Assembly (NCBI GenBank): GCA_963575745.1
Contig: CAUYUJ010016060.1
Location: forward strand, 1,148,460-1,212,459
Direction of reading: 5' to 3'
DNA: 64,000 nt
Source: Prorocentrum cordatum
Lineage: Eukaryota; Sar; Dinophyceae; Prorocentrales; Prorocentraceae
Position numbers and translations under genes: made by a program. Shown piece by piece: positions 54,131 to 64,000 of the stretch. Position 1 is the stretch's first letter. Each line of letters starts with the position of its first letter. Below the pieces are notes generated by a model. The model had not been told where the DNA came from. It saw only the letters and a program-made list of their open reading frames with translations, and searched no databases.

Positions 54131-55795
54131 TCGCCGTCGGCGTCGGTAGGATGCCTGCCAGGATCATACGACAGCTGGTCGGATTCCGGTAGGGGTCCTG
54201 TTGCAGCTAGCAGGATCCCTGAAGGATCTGATTGCAGTTGGTAGGATCCCTATAGGGTCCTATGACAGCTGGCATGATCCGTGCGGGGATCCTATTGCAG
54301 CTGGCACGGTCCTTGTAGGGATCCCATGCAGCTGGTAGGATCCCTATAAGGATCCTGTGGGACCCTTTTTCGAAATGCTGCCGGATCCCTATAGGGATTC
54401 TGTGGGATCCCCATCGGGCTTTTGTACAATCCCCTACTGCAGTTGGGAGGATCCCGATAAGGATCCGAGTGCATTGGTAGGATCCCTGTAGGAATCCCAT
54501 GGCAGCTGGTAGGATCCCTGTAGGGGTCATATTGCAGCTGGGAGGATACCTATAAGGATCTTGTGACAGTTGGTAGGATCGCTATAGGGATCCCTTGACG
54601 GTTGGCAGGATCCCGGTAGGGATCCTGTTGCAGCTGGTCGGATCTTTATAAGGATATCATTGCAGCTGGTAGGATTATTGTAGGGATCTGGTTGCAGCTA
54701 GCAGGGTCGTTGTAGGGAACATATCGCAGATTGTAGGAGCCATGTAAGGATCCTGTAGGACCCTCATGGGGTTTCTTTCGGATCCCTGTAGGGCTCCTGT
54801 AGGATCCCCATAGGGATCTTGTTGAAGCTGGGGGGGTCTCTACAAGAACCCGAGTGCAGCTGGTAGGGCCCCTATAGGGGCCCTATGACAGCTGGTGGGA
54901 TCTCTGCAAGGGGACCTGTTGCAGCTGGTAGGATCCCTATATGGATTTCTGGCAGCTGGTGGGATTCCCATAAGGTACCGATGACAGCTGCCAGGATACC
55001 TGTAGGACTCCGAGTGCAGCTGGTAGGATCCCGACTGCAGCTGGCAGGATCTCTATAGACATCCTATGACAGCTGGTAGGATCCTTGTAGGGATCAGATT
55101 GGAGATGGTAGGATCCCTGTAGGGTTCAAATTGCAGCTGGTAGGATCCCCATCAGGATCCTGGAGGATCCATATAGGCTTGCTTCAGGATCCCTATAGGG
55201 TCTCTGTCGGATCCCCGCAGGGATTCTGTATGATCCCTATCGAGATCATATTGCAGCTGGGAGGATCCCTATAAAAAAAGGTCCTTCTGCAGCTGGTCGG
55301 ATCTCTGTAGAAATCCTATGGCAGCTGGTAGGATCCCTGTAGGGATCCTAGTGCAGCTGGTCGGATCCCTAGAAGGATCTTTATTGCTGTTGGTGGGATC
55401 CACATAGGGATCCGATGACAGCTGGTAGGATCCCTGTAGGGGTCCTATTGTAGATGGTAGGAACCTTGTAGGGATCCTATTTCAGCTGTAGGTTCCCGAT
55501 GAGGTCCTTGTAGGCTCCTTTTCTAGGGTTTCTATCCGACCCTTGTAGGGTTTCTGTAGGATCCCAAGACAGTTTCTGTAGGATCCTTTTCTAGGGTTTC
55601 TGTCGGATCCTTTTAGGGTTTCTGCAGAATCCTCTTTTCGGTTTCTGTTGGATACTTGTAGGGTGTCTTTCGGATCCCTCTAGGGTTTCTGTAGGGTCCC
55701 TATAGGGTTACTGTCGGATCCCCTATAGAGTTTCTGCTGGATCCCTATCGGGCTTCTATCGGATCCCTATACGGTTTCTACAGGAGTCGTAAAGG
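54130..55795. repeat. GGATCCCTATAGGGATCC-type palindromic tandem array
   Basis: About 50 units of roughly 31 bp combine a ggatccctatagggatcc palindrome (often diverged) with tgcagctggta. From about 55,500 the unit shifts to ggtttctgtcggatccc. Each unit can fold into a short hairpin. Confidence 0.9.
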
Positions 55796-55879
55796 GCGTA
55801 TGGAATCCCTCGCTTCGCTAGCGCGCACACGCAAGTCACCGGAGTCCTGAGGGACTCTTCCGGTGTTTCTTTTAGATTC

Positions 55880-55941
55880 CCGGCGTTGTTGTTGTTGTTG
55901 GGGGAGCCCCCAGCGCCGGGGTCCAGGGAAGGTCCGTGTCC

Positions 55942-55975
<34 letters not shown>

Positions 55976-56046
55976 GGTGGTGGTGGTGGTGGTGGTGGTG
56001 GTGGTGGTGGTGGTGGTGGTGGTTGTTGTTGTTGTTGTTGTTGTTG
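55880..56046. repeat. (GTT)n/(GGT)n trinucleotide tract
   Basis: gttgttgtt (with a short unique interruption at 55,905-55,940) passes into ggtggtggt and back to gttgtt. Confidence 0.92.
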
Positions 56047-56049
56047 AAT

Positions 56050-56766
56050 TGTCATTTCTGAAGAATGAATATTGTTGATCCCCCCACCGGTGTTTATTGT
56101 TTTTTCTCAATCAAAGTGTGCCCCTCGACGCTCGCACCCTGTTTTTTTACAGGGAAAGTCTTCCTGCTCAAACTGGCCCCCTGGCTCCCGGGTTTCAACA
56201 ACAACGGCTCCCGCTTGAGACTTCCTCACAATTTAGCCACGACCCCCGCTCCCGCCCGAGACTTCCTCGCATGCTATTCAGGAATCGCTCTCTCGCTTGG
56301 GAATTCCTTACAATTTATTCAGGAATCGTTCTCCCGGCGCTCTGGAGTCGCGCTTTCGCTGGAGACTTGCTTGCAACTTACTGAAGAATGGCTTTGCGTT
56401 GGGATTTCCTGCAATTGTCCTAGCGCCGCGCTCCCGACACCCAGGCACCCAGGAGTCGCGCCCGTTGTGGCCCTTATGTGCATGCCCTTCGTGGCCCCGC
56501 TGTCGCCATTTGTGTCCCCCTCGCTGTCCTACGTGGCCCAGATGCTACCCTCAGTGGCCCCATAGTTGCCTGCTGTGGCCCCGCATTATCCGCACTTCGT
56601 GGCCCCCTGTCGTTCGCGCTCTTCGTGGGCCCATACGCGTTCCCTTCGTGTCCCCGCTGTCGCCCTTCGTGCCTTACTTCGTCTCCTTGTGGCCCTGCTG
56701 TCGTTCTCTCTCGCTCTCGCTTTCGCTCGTCGTCGCCGTCGTCGTCGTCGTCGCCGTCGTCTTCGA

Positions 56767-56805
<39 letters not shown>

Positions 56806-57060
56806 GGTTGGTCCCCTGTCCGTCCCTCTTGGGGTCGGGTCGACGGTCCGCGGCCGCCCCGCCGACGCTGCCGCTGGCCAGGCCGACGGTCCGCGGCCGC
56901 CCCGCCGCTTGCCGGGGCCGGCCTGCAGGGAAGAAAGGTATACCCCCCAAAAGGGGTTCGATCGAAGACGAAGAGGGCGGGTATCGAGGGTTTGGGAAGC
57001 ACGCGTTATTGGACACTCGAGCATATAAGGGCGAACAGTATGAAAATGATTGTTGTTGTT
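56050..57060. repeat. Segmental tandem duplication, unit 1
   Basis: Starts at gaattgtcatttctgaagaa after a GTT run. It then has the cgctcgcaccctgttt, caggaatcgctctc, TTCGTGGCCCC, (GTC)n and cggtccgcggccgccccgcc modules, and ends at tgggaagcacgcgtt and ggcgaacagtatgaaaatga. The whole order recurs in units 2 and 3. Confidence 0.75.
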
Positions 57061-58331
57061 GTTTTTGTTGAACGCTCATTTTTGAAGAAGAATTATTGTT
57101 GATCCCCCCCCACCGATGCACATTGATTTTTTCAATTGAAGTACCCCCCCCGGGGCTCGCACGTTGTTTTTTGTTAAAGAAAGTCTTCCTGCTCAAACTG
57201 GCCCCCTGCCCCCCGGACTACAACAACAACGGCTCCCGCCTGAGACGTCTCCACAATTTAGCCAGGACCCCGCTCCCGCCCGAGATTTCCTCGCATTTTA
57301 TTCAGGAATCGCGCTCTCGCTTGGGACTTCCTTACAATTTATTCAGGAATCGCTCTCCCGGCGCTCTGGAGTCGCGCTTTCGCTGCAGACGCTCTTGCAA
57401 TCTACTATAGAAAAGCGCCCTTGCGTTGGACTTTCTTGCGATTTACTCGAGCGCCGCGCTCCCGACACCCAGGCACCCAGGAGTCGCGCTCACGCTTAGG
57501 ATTCCCTCACAGATTACCTAGGATCTCGCTGCCCTTCGTGGCCCCGCTGCAGCCCTTCCTGGCGCCCTCGCTTTGTTTCGTGGCCCCGCTGCAGCCCTTC
57601 GTGGCCCCCTCGCTGCCCTTCGTGGCCCCGTTGCAGCCCTTCGTGGCCCCCTCGCTGTCTTTTTCGCAGCCCCGTTGCAGCCCTTCGTGGCCCCCTCGCT
57701 TTGTTTCGTGGCCCCTCTGCAGCCCTTCGTGGCCCTCTCGCTGCCCGTCGCGGCCCCGTCGCAGCCCTTCGCTGCCCCGTTACAGCCCTTCGTGCCCCCC
57801 TTGCTGCCCTTCGTGGCCCCGTTGCGGCCCTTCGTGCCCCCCTCGCTGCCCTTCGTGGCCCCATATATGTATGCCCTTCGTGGCCCCCGCTCGTTCGCGC
57901 CCGTGGTTGCCCCATATGCCTGCCCTTCGTGGCCCCGCTGTCGCTTTTCGTGGCCCCCTCGCTGCCCTTCGTGGCCCCGTTGCTGCCCTCAGTGGCCCCG
58001 TTCTTGCCTTCCGCGGCCCAATATACGTATGCCCTTCGTGGCCCCCGCTCGTTCGCGCCGGTTTTGGCCCCATGTGCATGCTTTTCGTTGCCCCGCTGTC
58101 GCCGTGTGTGGCCCCCTCACTGTCCTACGTGGCCCGATTGCTACCTTCAGTGGCCCCATCGTTGCCTTCTGTGTTCCCGCATTCTGCCTTTGCCTTTCAT
58201 GGCCCCCGCTCGTTCGCGCTCTTCGTGGCCCCATACGCATTCCCTTCGTGTCCCCGCTGTCGCCCTTCGGGGCCTACTTCGTGTCCTTCGTCGCCTTGCT
58301 GTCGTTCTCTCTCGCTTTCGCTCAACGCCGT

Positions 58332-58378
<47 letters not shown>

Positions 58379-58650
58379 ACGTCGTCGTCGTCGTCCTCGT
58401 CGTGGTCGGTGCCCTGTCCGTCCCTCTGGGGGTCGGGTCGACGGTCCGCGGCCGCCCCGTCGATCAGCGCTGCCGCTGGCCAGGCCGACGGTCCGCGGCC
58501 GCCCCGCCGCTTGCCGGGGCCGGCCTGCAGGGAAGAAAGGTATACCCCCCAAAAGAGGTTCGATCGAAGACGGAGAGGGCGGGTATCGAGGGTTTGGGAG
58601 ATACGCGTTATTGGACACTCGAGCATCTAAGGGCGAACAGTCTTAAAATG

Positions 58651-58660
<10 letters not shown>
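57061..58660. repeat. Segmental tandem duplication, unit 2
   Basis: Same module order as unit 1, with the TTCGTGGCCCC module expanded to about 800 bp. It starts with gaacgctcatttttgaagaa and ends with gggcgaacagtcttaaaatg. cggtccgcggccgccccg occurs twice within each unit's GC module. Confidence 0.75.
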
Positions 58661-58715
<55 letters not shown>

Positions 58716-58725
58716 GTTGTTGTTG
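58646..58725. repeat. (GTT)n microsatellite
   Basis: An almost perfect gttgttgtt run at the junction of duplication units 2 and 3. Confidence 0.92.
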
Positions 58726-60050
58726 AACTTGCATTTCTGAAGAATACTGTAATCCCCCCGCCCACTTCACATTGCACTTTTGTCGATTGAAGTGCCCCTC
58801 CCGGGGCTCGCACCCTGTTTTATATCAAGGAATGTCGTGGGGCTCGAACTATTTCTCTGGCCCGCTGTTTACAGCAACAGCGGCTCCCGCCTGATACTAC
58901 CTCAGAAGGTATTGAAGAATCGCGCTCTCGCATGGGACTTCTTGGCGCTGTACCACCGGATCGCGCCTCCCGCTTGACATTTCTTGACCAGTGATTGTTG
59001 AATCGCGTTCTCGCTTGGGACTTCCTCGCAACTTACCACCGAACCGCTTCGCTTAATATGTCCTCCCAGATTACTTATGATGCCGATCCTCGACACTCAG
59101 GAATCGCGCTCCCGCTACATATTGCCTGGCGGTTCAAGCATGAGTCACGTTTCAACGACCCGCCTGCTCGACCCGCCCGTCGGGGCCTGCCCGCCAGACC
59201 AGCTCGTTAATTGTTGCAGTCGCCGCTCGCTGCCCTTCGCCCGCCTTCGATGCCCCTCGCTGCCCGTGTTGGTTCCGCGGTCGCCTTCGCTCGCTGCCCT
59301 TAGTGGCCCCGTTGCTGTCCTCAGTGGCTCCGTCGCTGCCTTGTGCGGCCCCGCAGTAGGTGCCCTTCGTTAGCCCCCGCTCGCATGCGCCCGTCGTGGC
59401 CCCATACGCATGCCCTTCGTAGCCCCGCTGTCGCCCTTCGTGGCCCCCTCGCTGCCCTTCGTGGCCCTTTGCTGCCCTCAGTGGCCCCGCTGTCGCCCTT
59501 TGTGGCCCCGTATACGAATGCCCTTCGTGGCCCCCGCTCGCTCGCGCCCGTCGTGGCCCAATATGTATGCCCTTCGTGTCCCCGCTGTCGCCCTTTGTGG
59601 CCCCTTCGCTGCCTTTCGTGGCCCTGGCGCTGCTGCCCTCAGCGGCCCCGTCGCTGCCGAAAGTGGCCTCGAATTTTATGTTCTTCGTGGCCCACGCTGG
59701 CGTTTTTTTTATATGTCGAATCATGCAGAACCCACGCTTCAGCAACCCGCCTGTTCGGCCTCGTCGCCTGGGCCCGCCTTCCCCACCTGCCCGTTAGGGG
59801 TCTGCCCACCCAATCTGCCCGTCTGGTTATACCACTTGTTTTCTTCTCCCTGCCCCCCTCCTGCTAATTTCTCTCGTGCTCCATTATTCACCCTCCCCCT
59901 TCCACCCGTCCCCTCTTCCCTTGTTTTAGGGGCTGCACTAAACACACGTGGCAGGTAAGGAAGATCTACCCCCAAAGGGGCACGATCGAAGACGACGAGG
60001 GCGGGTACCGAGGGCTTGGGATGCACGTACTGATTAGCTCGTGAGCAGAT
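58726..60050. repeat. Segmental tandem duplication, unit 3, partly diverged
   Basis: Begins with gaacttgcatttctgaagaa, carries the ggggctcgcaccctgttt and TTCGTGGCCCC modules (59,235-59,700), and ends with ggcgggtaccgagggcttgg. The (GTC)n and paired cggtccgcggccgcc modules are missing, replaced by cgcctgttcggcctcgtcgc-type sequence. Confidence 0.65.
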
Positions 60051-61045
60051 AGGAGTTGGGGTTGTTAGATGTCAAGAGCAGGCCCCCCGGCCAACCCCAC
60101 CCTGCATACCGCGGCCGCCAGACCCTGAGTTGTCCCGAGAATCTTCCAGTATCCCCGAGAGTCCCTGGGAATCCCGCCCCCTCGCCCTCGACAAACACGA
60201 CTGCATACCGCGGCCGCCAGACCCCAAGTTTTCCCCGAGAGTCCCCGAGTGTCCCTGGGAGTCCCGCCTCGCCCCCTCGACAAACACGAAACAGCATAAC
60301 AGTACACAAAATAACATAGCACAACATAACATAGCAATACCATGACAACATAGAGGAGACTATAAAATCACAAAACGTACCCGGGCAGCATGTACATAAC
60401 AGAAATCGACAGAACACACATTGACATAACATTTTTGATCACAACGTAACGCACCTTGACGGGATGTATCATGTCACGACACCGCGTTCAGAACATATCG
60501 TAACACGGCAACAGAGCATAGCGACGAACACGACAGAGCACAACGTGCCACAAACATGACGGAACATAACATGGCAGTACCATTACAAAACATTGTATCA
60601 CAAAACATCGCAGAACATACCAGATCATATCACGCCAGGACAGACCAACATAGCAGACAGAATACGGCAGAACAGAACAGAGCATTACAGAGCATGCTAT
60701 AACAATGCATTGCATGAAAAAAACATATCACAACTTCATATCACAGAACAAACCAGATCAGAACGTCACATAGCAGAGAAGCGCATAACATCACATAACA
60801 CAATAAAGCATAACATTAGAGAAGATCACATAACACACCAACACCAGGCCAGACCCCTAGATGTCCCGAGAATCCCCGAGTCGCGCCGTAGACAAACCCG
60901 AAACAACACACCATTACACAGCAGACTATGACATACTATAACATAGCAAGATCATGACAACATGAATCATCTCATAAAATCGCACAACATATACAGGCAC
61001 AACATTACATAACAGAAAACGACAGAACACACCATAACATATCAG

Positions 61046-61058
61046 AATTGAGCGTAAC
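61046..61058. repeat. Target-site duplication, left copy
   Basis: aattgagcgtaac, identical to 62,561-62,573. It directly precedes the spliced-leader copy. Confidence 0.85.
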
Positions 61059-61060
61059 AT

Positions 61061-61097
61061 TCCGTAGCCATTCTGGCTCAGGCCAGGCTGGCTCAAG
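61061..61097 (+). other. Tandem relict spliced leaders
   Basis: 61,061-61,082 matches the 22-nt dinoflagellate spliced leader at 20 positions (tccgtagccattctggctc then agg; the canonical form has T at position 13 and A at 21). It is immediately followed, at 61,083-61,097, by ccaggctggctcaag, which matches the last 15 nt of the leader at 12 positions. Spliced leaders are joined to mRNA by trans-splicing and are absent from ordinary gene 5' ends in the genome. Their presence marks a reverse-transcribed mRNA, and a full leader before a truncated one implies two successive rounds of retroposition. Confidence 0.88.
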
Positions 61098-61125
61098 GCT
61101 CCATGCGGGGTCCCCTGAGCTCGGC

Positions 61126-62270
61126 ATGGTGGCTGCGGGAGAGCCCCTCCGTGGGGTAGCCGGTGCGCGCGCGTCCGCCGACCGGCTCATTTTCAAGCTG
61201 AAGAGCAGGGTGGTGGCCGCTGACCGCAAGGCTCTCGCCTTCGAGTCCATGCGCTGCTGCACCTCTTCGGCGACGCGGAGGTTGCGCAGAGGGTCGCCTG
61301 TAGTCTTCCTGCCCTCACGTCCCTCCTCGCGGGCGAGCGGCCCGAAGCGCTGGACATCCTTCGGCGCAACGTGGCGCTCCACTCCGAGGGGCCCTGCGGC
61401 GCGTCTCTGGTCTCAGCTGGCCGTGCCGAGCTGCGCAAGGCCCAGAAGCACGCGCGGAGGCTCGAGGCGAGGAGGGCGGACACCCAGCCCGCGGCTCACG
61501 TGCTGTTGCAGGGCTCCCCGCCCCTCGAGGCCGAGAGCGGGCTCCGTCGTGACCCGCCCCCTTTCGTCCCGAGCTCGGGCTGCTGGGTGCCGCTGGACGG
61601 CTGCGGCCGCCTCTGCACGTGCGGCGCGACGTGCTACTCGTCGTGTTCCCCGCTGCCGCTCTCTGTTGAGGAGGTGTTCGAGGATCACGGCGACGAGGAC
61701 TCTCCGTGTGGCGAGGCGGCTGCTGCTGAGTTTCCGACCAGGGGCGCCCCCCCCGCGTTGGTCGACGGCTTTGAGGGGGTGAGTGGGGCCGCGGGCCCGC
61801 CGCAGGGCGCCGTGCCAGCCTTGCAGCCTGACAGGGAGGCATCTCGTCGTGCCCCTGGCTTGTGGCAGGCGCGCGCGGCAGTCGCCAGAGTCTGGCTGGG
61901 GCCATCGCTGGACGAGGATGCCGTCCCCGAGGCTGCGGGCGGTGTGCTGCGGTTGCGGAGAGTCCGCTTTGCAGATGCCCCGCACGTTATCGAGATTGGG
62001 AGCTGCTCGGGCATGCGTGGTATTCTTCGGCAGGGGAGCGTGCCAAGGCTTCTGGACCCCGCCTGGACGCGCCACGCAAATGCCGTTGACCTCATGCACA
62101 TGATCGAGGGCGACTCTTTCGGCCTCAGGATTCCTCCTACACGGAGGCCGCTGTATTATCGGGCGAGGTTCGCGGTCGGGCCTCGTCTGGTTGAAGCCCT
62201 TCCTCCAGGGATGTCTGTTAAGCGTGCCAGAGAGATCGATCGCCTTCTCAGATTGTGCGGAGGACTGTAG
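61126..62270 (+). pseudogene. Retroposed gene, unknown protein, apparent 1-nt frameshift
   Basis: The ATG at 61,126 lies 28 nt after the second spliced leader. The first frame reads MVAAGEPLRGVAGARASADR, then LIFKLKSRVVAADRKALAFE (to about 61,250). Protein-like sequence then continues in another frame: HALLHLFGDAEVAQRVACSL, LTSLLAGERPEALDILRRNV and so on to LLRLCGGL with a TAG ending at 62,270. The change equals a single-base loss near 61,240-61,255. No introns are apparent. The central part has a Cys cluster (CLCTCGATCYSSC). RLRRVRFADAPHVIEIG contains an RVxF-type pattern like PP1-docking sites, followed by GSCSG. The C-terminus is basic. I do not recognise the family. A sequencing error instead of a true frameshift is possible. 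Confidence 0.65.
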
Positions 62271-62560
62271 CTCGTAGGCCCCGCAGAACACGCTGTATGT
62301 GAGTGGATTTGTGCAGTTGTGAGTCGATTGGGATATTGACTAGTATCTATTCTTTTCGGTCCTGCACTTGTTGTGGTCTTGTGCAGTCTATGCTCTCGCC
62401 AGTGCTGCACTTGATGGTTTGTCTTGTGTAGTATATACCAGAGGCTTCGCCTTCTGTATGTGCTGCACGTGTCTGGGGGGGGGGGGGGCCCAAGGCGGCC
62501 TCCTCTGTCTGCGTTCTGCCCGCCACTTGCCTTGAAGGCCCCGTCTTTAACTTTAACCTT
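62271..62560 (+). other. 3' untranslated part of the retroposed copy
   Basis: No open frame is evident. It contains a G12 run near 62,475. The last bases before the duplicated target are ctttaactttaacctt, a short repeat-like tail in place of a poly(A). Confidence 0.55.
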
Positions 62561-62573
62561 AATTGAGCGTAAC
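62561..62573. repeat. Target-site duplication, right copy
   Basis: aattgagcgtaac, identical to 61,046-61,058. The array sequence resumes immediately after it with gtgacacactttgacgg. Confidence 0.85.
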
Positions 62574-64000
62574 GTGACACACTTTGACGGACCATAGTAT
62601 ACCATTTCACAGCGTTCAGAACAGATCAAACAACGGCAACAGAGCATAGCGACGAGTACGACAGAACACAATGTGCCACGATAGAAGATAATAACACAGA
62701 GTGCAACGATTACAGAACATGACGGAACATAGCATGGCAGTACCATTACAAAACATATCCTGACATAACATCACAGAGCATACCAGAGCATATCACGCGA
62801 GAGCAGGCCAACATAGTAGACAGAGCACGACAGAACAGAACATAGCATTACATAACATGACAAAAATGCATTGCACGAAAGAACAGAGCACAACTCCATA
62901 TCACAGAACAATCAGAGCAGAACGTCACATAACAGAGAACCGCGCAACATCACATAACACACCGCGCCAGAACTTAAATGATATCACATAACGAACCAAC
63001 ACCCTGGCCATACTTCCAGTTGCCCCGAGAACCCTTTGAGTCGCGTCTTCGACAAACCCGAAACAACACAATATTACACAACAGAACATGACAGAACATA
63101 ACAGCAATTTCATGACAACGTGAATCATCACATATCATCGCACAACGTAGCCGGGCACACTTTTACATAACAGAAAACGACAGAACACACCATCACATAA
63201 CATAACATAACTGATCATAACATGATGCATCTTGACGGAACATGCCATATAATGACACAACCACCAGAACATAGCATAACACGACAACAGAGCATAGCGA
63301 CGAACACGGCATAACACAACACTGCACAATAGAAGGTCACAAAACCGAACACGAACATGACATGATATTTCGGAGCATAACATGGCAGCATGATTTCAAA
63401 AAACACGGAAGATCATCGCATGACATACCACAGTATACCACGACAGAACGGAAGATATAATACACCATAACACAGCACCAATACACAACACCATCATTTG
63501 GCATAACATACCATGCAATGGCATAGTGCCACAGGGCAGACCATACCATCACATTATCAAGCATATGCTGGCAGAGATGAGCATAACAGAACGTGTTCAA
63601 TCAGAAGGGACGCATCTAGGTGAAGATGCGAATCATCACAGACGACGCATCTAATGTCACAAACGTCACGGCGTGTCGACAAAGAAACACGACATTCCAC
63701 AACATCACACAGCAGAACCTGACATAACAGTTTATAGCAATCCTGTGCAAACAAAAGCAAAACGTACCATCATAAAGCATACAAGGGCAGACTCTGACAG
63801 AAACGCAAACGACATTTAAAAACCATACTATATCATATCCGCGCAGAACATAGAACACCATGGTGGAAGAACACATATCATGATACAGCCACCAGGGCAT
63901 ATCATAACACGACAACAGAGCATAGCGACGAACACGACAGAACACAGCAGTGCACAAGAGGAGGTAACATAACAGAACACGAGCATGACATCTTATGACG

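Larger units (their letters stand above)
60105..64000. repeat. A/C-rich tandem array of about 630-bp units, interrupted by a retrogene
   Basis: The marker aacagagcatagcgacgaac lies at about 60,509, 62,638, 63,290 and 63,915. After removing the 1,515-bp insertion the spacings are about 614, 652 and 625 bp. Each unit consists of acataacat, cagaacat and gacagaacac words, with an agacaaacccgaaacaac word preceded by a cgag-rich segment. At 60,112-60,290 a 96-bp cgcggccgccagacccc block is itself duplicated. No open frame is conserved between units. Confidence 0.85.

Overview
This window looks like nuclear DNA from a dinoflagellate. Three observations support that. First, a degenerate copy of the dinoflagellate spliced leader (20 of 22 positions), followed by a 15-nt relict leader, sits just upstream of an apparently intronless gene near 61.1 kb. 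Second, a broken gene at 1.0-3.5 kb has the residue pattern of a protein family I associate with dinoflagellate genomes (YIDGVRYTR, CxCxGWC, KGDW, GDRLEP). Third, a minus-strand gene at 5.9-14.8 kb is divided into about 20 short exons, including the Lys-Arg-Pro-Ala-Ala motifs common in dinoflagellate proteins, and its introns are mostly microsatellite. I cannot name the species. I see no operons, bacterial promoters, rRNA genes, convincing tRNA genes or CRISPR arrays.

Layout, 0-15 kb: CT-rich low complexity; the transposase-like gene with one intron and a single in-frame TAA; an AGCTTTAGCTT satellite bounded by an 11-bp inverted repeat; one isolated candidate exon; a 12-bp GATCTCGACAGA array; then the many-exon minus-strand gene. 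15-24 kb: short 106-bp repeats, then a satellite of about 23 copies of a 350-356 bp unit that contains parts of a foldback element also found alone at 28.8 and 30.8 kb. 24.2-27.6 kb: a large inverted repeat whose arms are tandem 84-bp units. 27.8-31.3 kb: several MITE-like foldback elements and GC-rich low-complexity DNA.

32-38 kb: a heavily decayed LINE-like retroelement read on the plus strand, with remnants of a coiled-coil region, endonuclease, reverse transcriptase and a final Cys/His segment. 40-48 kb: more foldback elements, GGA/CCT tracts and a 90-bp tandem array of about 17 copies that is open on both strands. 48-60 kb: trinucleotide tracts (GTC, GTT, GGA), a GGATCC-rich palindromic array, and about 2.5 tandem copies of a 1-1.6 kb segment rich in TTCGTGGCCCC.

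60.1-64 kb: about four copies of a roughly 630-bp A/C-rich repeat (acataaca, cagaaca). One copy is interrupted by a 1.5-kb retrogene carrying the tandem spliced leaders and flanked by a 13-bp exact direct repeat. The other repeat copies show the uninterrupted site. This is the strongest biological result here: a reverse-transcribed, trans-spliced mRNA caught at its insertion site.

True coding content is small. Most long open frames lie inside repeats and are not genes. Exon boundaries are read by eye from GT/AG signals and are approximate unless the evidence says otherwise.
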